Assembly: GCA_035534295.1 (NCBI GenBank)
Contig: DATLSE010000006.1
Location: forward strand, 48,116-112,115
Reading direction: 5' to 3'
DNA: 64,000 nt
Source of the DNA: DATKQJ01 sp035534295
Lineage (GTDB): Bacteria; Chloroflexota; Dormibacteria; Dormibacterales; Dormibacteraceae
Each line of letters begins with the position of its first letter. Position 1 is the stretch's first letter. Position numbers and translations under genes: made by a program. Of the stretch, positions 48,780 through 56,417 are shown in pieces. Under the pieces are notes generated by a model, which did no database searches, was not told the DNA's origin, and was given only the letters and a program-made list of their open reading frames with translations.

Positions 48780-50951
48780 ATGATCATCTTCTGGATCTTC
48801 ACCCTCCTCGTCTCCCTTTCAGCCTTCTTCTTTGGCTACGTTTTTCTGGGCCTGGGAGCCGGCTCGGCGCTGATCTATGCGCTTTTCGCCGCTCTCCTAC
48901 TGCGCGGGCTGTTCAGCTGGATTCGGCGCTCCCTCGTCCTGCGCGAGAGGATCGCGGACTACGACGACCAATCCCAGCGCACGCTGGAGACCAATCGCTA
49001 CATCTTCTGGCGCCGCCTGTTCTTCACCGGCGGTCTGCTCGCCGTCTATCTGATCGGCGCCTCCGCCCTGTTCGGCCTGGGCCCGGGTCAGGCCCTGAGC
49101 GTTCTGCCCCAGCTCATCTTCCAGGCCCTGGGCCTGGTACTCCAGCTGGGCGCGCTCTTCCTGGCCAACTTCGCGCTCTTCTTCGGCCCCTTCATCCTCT
49201 TCGGCAAGATGGGCCGGGAAACCCTCGAGCCCGGCGACGCCAACTACGACGTCAAGATCGAGGACGTGCGCGGGCAGCGCTCGGCGGTGTCCGAGATGAT
49301 GCGCATCCTGCGCCTGATCGAATCCGGTCGCAACTACGTCAAGGCGGGCGGCAAGCGCGAGCGCGGGGTGCTCATGGTGGGGCCTCCGGGCACGGGCAAG
49401 ACGATGCTGGCGAAGGGCATCGCCTCCACCCTCCACACCCCCATCATCATCACCTCGGGCGCGTCCTTCTCGGGCATGTTCATGGGCATGGACATGGTCT
49501 CGGTCTGGATGATGATCCGGGCGGCAAAGAAGAAGGCCAAGCGCTGGGGCGGCTGCACCATCTTCATCGACGAGTTCGACGCCCTGGGTCAGCGCCGCTC
49601 GGGGATGAACGGCGGGGGCGGCGGCATGATGGGCGGGATGATGGGCGGAGGCCAGCTCGGACTCAACATGCTGCTGGTCCAGATGGACGGTGCCGACAGC
49701 CCTGGATTTGTCAAAAAGTTTCTCCGCCGCACGGTCAACGTGACCCTGGACGGCCTCTTCATACCTCGCACCTGGGGCCGGGGCTCCAGCGCTCGCAGCC
49801 TGCGCGTACCGGCCCTGAGCCCGCCTCGCTACAACCTCTTCTTCATCGGTGCCACCAACCGGCCCTCGGTGCTGGACGAGGCGGTGACCCGGCCGGGCCG
49901 CTTCGGCCGCACCATCACCTTCCGCATGCCGACGAGAGAGGACCGACGCGACATCGCCGATCTCTACTTCGCCAAGAAGGCCCACGATCCCGACCTGGAC
50001 GGGATCGACAAGCGCGACGAATTCGCCCGCGTGACCAACGGCTATTCGCCGGCGATGATCGAGCAGGCGCTCTCCCTGGCCCTCATGTACGCCTTTGAGG
50101 ACGGGCGTCAGCTCTTCGCCTGGAAGGACCTGCGCGAGGCCATGGGCAACATCGAGTCGGGACTGGTGCAGCCCATCGAGTACACCGACCGGGACAAGCT
50201 CGCGGTCGCCCGCCACGAACTCGGGCACGCCGTCGCCACTCGCTTCTTTCAGCCCGATCAGGCTCACGTCCGGCTCAGCATCCGGATGCGCTCGGACGGA
50301 TCCCTGGGGCACCACCGTTCGACCCAGGAACAGGAGGAGTTCATCCGTTTTCGCTCCCAGCTCGCGGCCGACGTGCGCAGCATGCTGGGCGCCATCGCGA
50401 GCGAGCGCGTCTTCTACGGAGAGAATTCGAACGGCGTCTACGCCGACCTCATGATGGCCACGGCCGAGGCCTGCCACATGGTCGGGCTGGTGGGCATGGG
50501 CGCCGACCTGCTCCCGCTCGAGATGTCGAAGAAGGCGGTCAACATCGGCGAGAATCTGCTCTCCACGGCGGAGATGGGCGGGGGACTGCTGGAAGGCGGC
50601 TCGCGCGTGACCTCGGTCCTGCAGAATCCCCACTCGCGCCGGGTGGTGGCCCAGATCCTGGGCGCAGCCTACATCGACGACTGGCGCTTGATGCACGCCA
50701 ACCGCGAGGCGATCGACCGCGCGGCCGAGGTCTTGATTCTGCACGGCGAGCTGGTCGGCGACGAGATCAAGGACCTGCTCGACTCGGTCGCTCTGCGTCC
50801 GGTGCTGGACTCCGATCCCTACCCCGACGACTTCCCCACCGTGCCCCTCTCCCTGTCCGAGGAGCTGCGCCAGTCCGCCGCCGAGCGCAACGGCTCGCGC
50901 ACCAAGTCGCCCAGCGCCGCGGCCCGGACCGGGGGCAACCAGGCCGGCTGA
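48780..50951 (+). CDS. Divergent FtsH-like membrane AAA+ zinc protease
   Basis: 723 residues. Four or five membrane helices (residues 1-145) replace the usual two with a periplasmic loop. The AAA+ module has Walker A GPPGTGKTMLAKGIA (about 201), pore loop FSGMFMGMD, Walker B CTIFIDEFDALGQRR, sensor IGATNRP and arginine fingers RPGRFGR. The peptidase has ARHELGHAVA (HExxH near 479) and GVYADLMMATAEA, whose Asp is the likely third zinc ligand. A Met/Gly-rich insertion (MNGGGGGMMGGMMGGGQ, about 276-292) follows Walker B, and a second basic insertion (VKKFLRRTVNVTLDG) comes before the sensor strand. It should unfold and degrade membrane proteins, distinct from the canonical ftsH at 54429. TATAGT lies at 48760-48765. 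Confidence 0.87.
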   Translation: MIIFWIFTLLVSLSAFFFGYVFLGLGAGSALIYALFAALLLRGLFSWIRRSLVLRERIADYDDQSQRTLETNRYIFWRRLFFTGGLLAVYLIGASALFGLGPGQALSVLPQLIFQALGLVLQLGALFLANFALFFGPFILFGKMGRETLEPGDANYDVKIEDVRGQRSAVSEMMRILRLIESGRNYVKAGGKRERGVLMVGPPGTGKTMLAKGIASTLHTPIIITSGASFSGMFMGMDMVSVWMMIRAAKKKAKRWGGCTIFIDEFDALGQRRSGMNGGGGGMMGGMMGGGQLGLNMLLVQMDGADSPGFVKKFLRRTVNVTLDGLFIPRTWGRGSSARSLRVPALSPPRYNLFFIGATNRPSVLDEAVTRPGRFGRTITFRMPTREDRRDIADLYFAKKAHDPDLDGIDKRDEFARVTNGYSPAMIEQALSLALMYAFEDGRQLFAWKDLREAMGNIESGLVQPIEYTDRDKLAVARHELGHAVATRFFQPDQAHVRLSIRMRSDGSLGHHRSTQEQEEFIRFRSQLAADVRSMLGAIASERVFYGENSNGVYADLMMATAEACHMVGLVGMGADLLPLEMSKKAVNIGENLLSTAEMGGGLLEGGSRVTSVLQNPHSRRVVAQILGAAYIDDWRLMHANREAIDRAAEVLILHGELVGDEIKDLLDSVALRPVLDSDPYPDDFPTVPLSLSEELRQSAAERNGSRTKSPSAAARTGGNQAG

Positions 50952-51042
50952 GCGGGGCCCGCGGCCCAGCGCTGCAACTTCGGCGACTCTTTCATGACCG
51001 TTGTTTGACATTTACTTCTGCGCATGAGGGTGTAATAGGGAT

Positions 51043-52179
51043 ATGGCAACGCTGAACTCCAAGCCTTCGCCCTGGCGCCGCCGGGCCACCTGGAGCGCCA
51101 TCGCCGTCGGCGCCGCGCTCGCGCTCAGCGGCTGCTCGCTCCAGATCCCCTCCCTGCGCCACCCCGCCCCCTCGGCCTCGCCCAGCGCCGCCCCGACCGC
51201 CGTCCCCGTCCTCCCCACCACGGCGCCCGGGGTGAGCTCGGCCTACAACCCGGTGGCGGCGGCCCAGGCCCTGCTCCCCTCGGTCGGCATGGTCATCGTC
51301 AACGTCCCCGGGGGTGAGTCGATCGGCAGTGGGTTTGTGATCCAGAGCTCGGGCAACACCAGCTACATGGTCACCAACAATCACGTCGTGACCGGCGGCC
51401 AGAGGGTCCAGGTCCTGATGCAGGACGGCAGCCACTGGCTGGTCCAGGTCCAGGGCACGGATCCGATCGAGGACATCGCGGTGCTCAAGATCCCAGCGTC
51501 GCTCCCCGTGGCCCAGTTCGGCGACTCGACCCAGCTCCAGGTGGGTGAGCCCGTCGTCGCCATCGGCAGCCCCCTGGCCAACCAGGGCTCGGTCACCGCT
51601 GGCATCATCTCCGCCCTCCACCGCACCCTGAGCGCGGTCGCCAACGGCAGCGGGGGAGCCGAGGATCTGCCCGATGTGCTCCAGACCGACGCTCCCATCA
51701 ACCCCGGCAACTCGGGGGGCCCCCTGGCCGACGCGGCCGGTCACGTGGTGGGCATGAACACGGCCAACGCGAGCAGCGCCAATTCGATCGGATACGCCAT
51801 CCCGAGCGTCATCGTCAAGCGCATCGCCCAGGACCTCATCGACGGCAAGCAGGCCGGTCATCCCTACGTCGGAGTCTGCTTTGAGACCATTGACCAGGCC
51901 CTGGCCGCGAGCTCCAATCCGCCCTCTGGCTACGGCGCGGTGGTCACCGGGACCGTGCCCGGCACTCCCGCCGCCACGGCCGGCCTGCAGGTCGGAGACG
52001 TGATCGAGAAGGTGGGTTCGACTCCCCTCAACAACGGCCAGACCCTGGGCGGCGCGCTCCAGCTCCACAACCCCGGCGACACCGTGCAGCTGACCGTCCT
52101 CCGCTCCGGATCCGCGATCACCCTCAGCCTGACCCTGGCCCAGCGGCCGGCCTCGGGCGGCGGGAGCTGCCAACCCTAA
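51043..52179 (+). CDS. HtrA/DegP-like serine protease lipoprotein
   Basis: 378 residues. The lipoprotein signal is RRRATWSAIAVGAALALSGC with lipobox LSGC (Cys31), followed by a Pro/Ala-rich linker. The trypsin-like domain has H114 (TNNHVV), D144 (IEDIAVLKI) and S224 (NPGNSGGP), and the C-terminal PDZ (about 275-370) has GYGAVVTGTVPGTPAATAGLQVGDVIEKVGSTPLNN. It is thus anchored on the outer face of the membrane for protein quality control or regulated proteolysis. TTGACA (51005-51010, perfect -35) and TGTAAT (51031-51036, 6 nt before ATG) form the likely promoter, though the spacer of 20 bp is long. Confidence 0.93.
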   Translation: MATLNSKPSPWRRRATWSAIAVGAALALSGCSLQIPSLRHPAPSASPSAAPTAVPVLPTTAPGVSSAYNPVAAAQALLPSVGMVIVNVPGGESIGSGFVIQSSGNTSYMVTNNHVVTGGQRVQVLMQDGSHWLVQVQGTDPIEDIAVLKIPASLPVAQFGDSTQLQVGEPVVAIGSPLANQGSVTAGIISALHRTLSAVANGSGGAEDLPDVLQTDAPINPGNSGGPLADAAGHVVGMNTANASSANSIGYAIPSVIVKRIAQDLIDGKQAGHPYVGVCFETIDQALAASSNPPSGYGAVVTGTVPGTPAATAGLQVGDVIEKVGSTPLNNGQTLGGALQLHNPGDTVQLTVLRSGSAITLSLTLAQRPASGGGSCQP

Positions 52180-52230
52180 GCGTCGCGGCGGCCGCGGGCC
52201 CAAACCTGGGCTTTGTGCGAGTATCCACTC

Positions 52231-52926
52231 ATGGAGTACCGGATCGAAGATCTGGCGCGCGCGGCTGGGGTGGCGGTCGACACCATCCGTTTCTACCAGG
52301 GCCAGGGCCTGATCGAGGCGCCGCGGCGGGCGGGTCGGGTGACCTGGTATCAGGAGCTGCACCTGGAACGCATCCGCCGCATCCGCGAGCTGCAGCAGCG
52401 CGGATTCACCCTCACCGTCATCCGGCGCTTCCTGCAGGGCGAGCTCGAGCCCTCAGACGAGGCCCTGGTGGAGGCGGTCACGGCTGGTCCCGAACAATCC
52501 GGCTGGACCCTGGACGAGCTCGCCCAGCGCTCCCAGGTGGCCGCGCCGATCCTGCGCCGCCTGGCCCAGGCGGGCCTGCTCGAACCGGTGGGAGACCGGG
52601 GCCAGGAGCTCTATTCACCGGGTGATCTGGAGGCGATCGAGGCCGGACTCAAACTCGTCGACGCCGGCATCCCCCTCACCGATCTGCTGGAGCTCGGCGC
52701 CCGCCACGCCACCTCGGTGGCCGAGACCGCCCGGACGGCGGTGGAGCTCTTCGACCGCCACGTGCGCGAGCCCATCCAGGCCTCAGGCGGCCTCGACGCG
52801 GACGCCCAGGCCGAGCTCCTGGAGAGCTTTGAGCGCCTGCTTCAGGCGAGCGCCACCCTGGTCCGCCACCACTTCAAGCGTGCCCTCTTGCGAGCCGCGC
52901 GGGAGCGCATCGAGCGCGCGGAATGA
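52231..52926 (+). CDS. MerR-family regulator with tandem helix-turn-helix units
   Basis: 231 residues. The N-terminal MerR wHTH (EYRIEDLARAAGVAVDTIRFYQGQGLIEAPRRAGRVTWYQELHLERIRRIRELQQRGFTLTVIRRFL) is standard. After a linker, residues 88-155 look like a second, degenerate MerR unit (WTLDELAQRSQVAAPILRRLAQAGLLEPVGD, then LYSPGDLEAIEAGLKLVDAGIPLTDLLELG). A helical C-terminus (to 231) follows. The effector is unknown. ATG 52231 is preferred over GTG 52213, since the MEYRI start fits the family. Its stop overlaps the menF start by 4 bp (ATGA), so it is coupled to menaquinone synthesis and could control the locus. Confidence 0.88.
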   Translation: MEYRIEDLARAAGVAVDTIRFYQGQGLIEAPRRAGRVTWYQELHLERIRRIRELQQRGFTLTVIRRFLQGELEPSDEALVEAVTAGPEQSGWTLDELAQRSQVAAPILRRLAQAGLLEPVGDRGQELYSPGDLEAIEAGLKLVDAGIPLTDLLELGARHATSVAETARTAVELFDRHVREPIQASGGLDADAQAELLESFERLLQASATLVRHHFKRALLRAARERIERAE

Positions 52927-54239
52927 GCGTCATCGAGCTCGGCCAGAGCCCCGATCTGATCGCTCTGGCCGGCGCCGCGCGCGACGCCGGTCTCTCCGCC
53001 CTGGTGATCGAGCGCCCGATGCCGGACGCGGTCAGCGTGATCGGCCTCGGGCGGCGGATGGACCTGGTGGGGATGGGGAGCGGGGCGGTCCTGGAGGACG
53101 CGCGGGGCCGGACGCTGGATGTCGAATCGGGACCGGACCCGATCCTGGCCGCCGGACGCCTCTGGCGCCGCCTCAGCCTGCGGGAATCCTCCTCGCTGGC
53201 GCCCGAGGAAGGGGGCCTGATCGCGCTCGGAGGATTTGCCTTCGACCCGGCCCGGGAGCCGGGTGAGCCCTGGCAGGGATTTCCCTCCCTGCGCTGGCGT
53301 GTGCCCGAGCTGGCCCTGATCCGGGTCCGAGGCCGCACGTATGCGAGCGGGGACTTGGACCTGCTCGATCTTCCGGACAGCTATCGCGGGCCGGCCGCGC
53401 GCACCCTGGTCCGGCGCCAGGATCGGGGTGAGAGCGAATTCATGGAGGCGGTTGCCAGGGCGTCAGCCGAGCTCCGCCGGGGCGTGGCCGACAAGGTGGT
53501 GCTGGCGCGCGAGGTGATCGCGCAGGGAGACGGGGTGCTGGCCGCCTCGGCCGTGCTCAGCTCCCTGCGCGCCGCCCACCCCGCCTGCTACTCCTACCTC
53601 ATACCGGGCGACGACGGCAGTGCCCTGGTGGGCGCCTCGCCCGAGCTCCTGATCCGCCGCCGGGGGCGCCAGCTCACCTCTCAGCCCATGGCCGGAAGCG
53701 CCCCCCGCGGCTCCGACGAGGCGCACGACCGGCTCCTTGCCGCCGGCCTCAGGCGAAGCGCCAAGGACAGCACCGAGCACGAGATCACCGCCCGCGCGGT
53801 GGCGCAGTCGCTGGCCCTGGTGGCCACCTCGGTCAGCGCCTCGCGGCCCCAGGTGGTGCGCTTCACCGACATCCAGCACCTGGCCACCACGGTCCGCGGC
53901 CGGCTTCCCGATTCGGCACCGAACCTGCTCGAGGTGGCCTCAGTCCTCCACCCCACCCCGGCCGTCAACGGCTTTCCGGCCGCCCCCGCGCGGCGGCTCC
54001 TGGACCAGATCGAGGGTCTGGAGCGGGGCTGGTACGCGGGTGCGGTGGGCTGGATCGACGGGCGCGGCGACGGCGAGCTGGCGGTGGCCCTGCGCTGCGG
54101 CCTGCTGCTGGAGGACCAGGCCCGGGTCTACGCCGGGGTGGGGGTGATGCCCGATTCTGACCCCGAGCTGGAGCTGGCCGAGACCGAGCTCAAGTTGCGA
54201 GCCCTGCTCGGCGCCCTGGGTGTCGGCGCCCGCTCCTAG
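52923..54239 (+). CDS. menF: Isochorismate synthase
   Basis: 438 residues of the chorismate-binding family. The catalytic half has RRGVADKVVLAREVIAQGDG (Lys general base in ADKVVLAR), LIPGDDGSALVGASPELLIRRRGRQLTSQPMAGSAPRG, STEHEITARAVAQSLA, VRFTDIQHLATTVRGRL, VLHPTPAVNGFP and GLERGWYAGAVGWIDGRGDGELAVALRCGLL. The Glu residues in SPELL and in the C-terminal ELAETELK bind Mg. It converts chorismate to isochorismate for MenD. MenF fits better than salicylate or anthranilate synthase because all other men genes follow. Translationally coupled to the MerR gene. Confidence 0.92.
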   Translation: MSVIELGQSPDLIALAGAARDAGLSALVIERPMPDAVSVIGLGRRMDLVGMGSGAVLEDARGRTLDVESGPDPILAAGRLWRRLSLRESSSLAPEEGGLIALGGFAFDPAREPGEPWQGFPSLRWRVPELALIRVRGRTYASGDLDLLDLPDSYRGPAARTLVRRQDRGESEFMEAVARASAELRRGVADKVVLAREVIAQGDGVLAASAVLSSLRAAHPACYSYLIPGDDGSALVGASPELLIRRRGRQLTSQPMAGSAPRGSDEAHDRLLAAGLRRSAKDSTEHEITARAVAQSLALVATSVSASRPQVVRFTDIQHLATTVRGRLPDSAPNLLEVASVLHPTPAVNGFPAAPARRLLDQIEGLERGWYAGAVGWIDGRGDGELAVALRCGLLLEDQARVYAGVGVMPDSDPELELAETELKLRALLGALGVGARS

Positions 54240-54428
54240 GGCGGTGGGCGACGTTTCCTTGTTACTGACTCTTTTACGCCCGTCGGAGCCACGATCGGGC
54301 GTGACGTCGCGAACTCTTCCCCGGCGCGGGTCGGCCCCCCCGGCCCGCGCCCTCCCCCCACCCTCCGCCCGGTCGCGGTCTGGCGCCGACGCGAGCCGGC
54401 TCCAGGCTACGCTCGCCCGGACGCACCG

Positions 54429-56417
54429 GTGAACTCGCCGCGCGAGCGGCTCAACCAGCTCGGAGCCAGGATGTCGAGCCCCCGACCACCCGCGGGCCCC
54501 GGAGCCTCGCAGCTGCGCACGGTCCGTTTCTGGATCCCGCTCGTGGTCCTACTCCTGGCCAACATCCTGATCACCAACCTGTTCTTCTCCTCCCACCAGC
54601 CCAAATCCGTGGTCATCCCCTACAACGTCTTCAAGCAGGAGGTGGCGCAGGGCAACGTCAGCAGCATCACCAGCACCGGGGATTCGATCGTGGGCACGAC
54701 CCGCCACCCGGTCGGTAGCTCCCCCACCAGCACCAACCGCGCCACCCACTTTTCGACCCAGCGTCCTGCCTTCGCCGACTCCGGTCTTGAGACCCTGCTG
54801 GAAAAGCACAACGTCACCATCAACGCCGAGCCCAGCAATCCGCCGACGCCGTTCTGGCAGACGCTTCTGTTCAGCCTCGGACCGGCGCTTCTGATCGTGC
54901 TCGCCGTCCTCTACTTCAGCCGCCGCATGGCGGCCGGAGGCGGGCTTCTGGGCGGGCTCGGGCAGAGCAAGGCGCGGCTCTACGACCCCGACAAGGTGGG
55001 CGCGACCTTCGCCGACGTGGCGGGCATCGACGAGGTCAAGCAGGAATTGCAGGAGGTGGTGGACTTCCTGCGCCGGCCGGAGGTGTACCAGCGCCTGGGA
55101 GGGCGTGTGCCCAAGGGCGTGCTCCTGATCGGCCCCCCGGGGACGGGTAAGACCCTGCTCTCGCGGGCGGTGGCGGGCGAGGCGGGGGTGCCCTTCTTCA
55201 GCATCTCGGCGGCCGAGTTCATCGAGGTCGTGGTCGGAGTCGGCGCCTCGCGCGTGCGCGATCTTTTCGCCAAGGCGCGCGCGGCGGCACCGGCCATCAT
55301 CTTCATCGACGAGCTCGACGCCATCGGGCGCAGCCGCGGCGGCAGCCTGCGTCTGGGCGGACACGACGAGCAGGAGCAGACCCTGAACCAGATCCTGACC
55401 GAGATGGACGGCTTCGACGCCAGCGAGGGCGTCATCGTGCTCGGGGCCACCAACCGCGCCGACGTTCTCGACTCAGCCCTGCTCCGGCCCGGTCGCTTCG
55501 ACCGCCGGATCACGGTCCAGGCACCCGACCGCCGGGGACGCGCCGCAATTCTGGCCATTCACACCAAACACGTGCCGCTGGGACCGAACGTGGATTTAAA
55601 CCAGATCGCCGCCCAGACTCCGGGGCTGGTCGGGGCCGACCTGGCCAGCCTGATCAACGAGGCTGCGCTGGGGGCGGCGCGCAAGGGGGAGACCGAGGTC
55701 TCGATGGCTGATTTCTCCGAGGCCATCGAGCGCACCCTGCTCGGAAGCGAGCGCAAGCTCGTGCTCAGCGACATCGACCGCGAGCGCACCGCCTACCACG
55801 AATCTGGGCACGCGCTGCTCGGGCTCCTGGTGGCCGGGGCCGATCCGGTCCGCAAGGTGACCATCGTGCCCCGCGGCGCGGCCCTCGGGGTCACCTTCCA
55901 GAGCCCGGTCAACGACCGCTTCAACTACGGTGAGGACCACCTGCGAGCCAGGATCACCGGTGCTCTGGGCGGCCGCGCAGCCGAGTCGCTGGTCTACGGG
56001 GTGGTCACCACGGGGGCCGAGAACGACCTCCAGCAGGTGACCCAGATCGCGCACGAGATGGTGGTGCGCTGGGGCATGAGCCCCAAGATCGGGCCCCTGA
56101 GCTACGCCGAGGACTCCCCCGGCGGCCTGGGCGCGATGCGCCGGCCCTACAGCGAGGCCACGGCCAAGCTCATCGATGACGAGGTCAAGCGCATCGCCGA
56201 GGAGTGCGCCAGCAGCGCGCGCGAGCTGCTCACGCAACATCGCTCCAAGCTCGACGCCCTGGTCCGGGCCCTGCTCGAGCACGACGCTCTGGACGAGGCG
56301 GCGATCCTGGAGGTGACCGGGCTCGCCCCGGCGGCCTCCGTCGACGTCCCCGCCCGCCACGATGGGGACGCCATCTGGCCAGTGCCTGAACCCCTGGCCG
56401 CGGCCCCGACCTCCTAG
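54429..56417 (+). CDS. ftsH: ATP-dependent zinc metalloprotease FtsH
   Basis: 662 residues. TM1 is FWIPLVVLLLANILITNLFF (about 36-55), then an extracytoplasmic domain, TM2 LLFSLGPALLIVLAVLYFS, and the AAA+ module (FADVAGIDEVKQELQEVVDFL, Walker A GPPGTGKTLL near 235, Walker B IIFIDELDAIGRSR, SRH ATNRADVLDSALLRPGRFDR). The M41 peptidase has YHESGHALLG (HExxH near 456) and TTGAENDL. It degrades unassembled membrane proteins. Oddity: the pore loop reads FIEVVVGVGASRVRDLF, with Val where the aromatic residue of FVEMFVGVG normally sits. Start is GTG. It lies between menF and menD but has no pathway link. Confidence 0.95.
   Translation: MNSPRERLNQLGARMSSPRPPAGPGASQLRTVRFWIPLVVLLLANILITNLFFSSHQPKSVVIPYNVFKQEVAQGNVSSITSTGDSIVGTTRHPVGSSPTSTNRATHFSTQRPAFADSGLETLLEKHNVTINAEPSNPPTPFWQTLLFSLGPALLIVLAVLYFSRRMAAGGGLLGGLGQSKARLYDPDKVGATFADVAGIDEVKQELQEVVDFLRRPEVYQRLGGRVPKGVLLIGPPGTGKTLLSRAVAGEAGVPFFSISAAEFIEVVVGVGASRVRDLFAKARAAAPAIIFIDELDAIGRSRGGSLRLGGHDEQEQTLNQILTEMDGFDASEGVIVLGATNRADVLDSALLRPGRFDRRITVQAPDRRGRAAILAIHTKHVPLGPNVDLNQIAAQTPGLVGADLASLINEAALGAARKGETEVSMADFSEAIERTLLGSERKLVLSDIDRERTAYHESGHALLGLLVAGADPVRKVTIVPRGAALGVTFQSPVNDRFNYGEDHLRARITGALGGRAAESLVYGVVTTGAENDLQQVTQIAHEMVVRWGMSPKIGPLSYAEDSPGGLGAMRRPYSEATAKLIDDEVKRIAEECASSARELLTQHRSKLDALVRALLEHDALDEAAILEVTGLAPAASVDVPARHDGDAIWPVPEPLAAAPTS

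Noticed and set aside
49603..49680. Met/Gly-coding repeat considered as a frameshift or assembly artefact
   Set aside because: The frame continues without stops into intact sensor, arginine-finger and HExxH motifs, so it is treated as a real insertion.
48897..51011. 704-codon open frame on the minus strand
   Set aside because: Complement of the FtsH-like protease gene; low-complexity His/Gln/Ala composition and no recognisable domain.
50992..52362. 456-codon open frame on the minus strand
   Set aside because: Antisense to the HtrA gene, whose triad, lipobox and PDZ are intact; its translation is Gly/Arg/Asp-rich shadow sequence.
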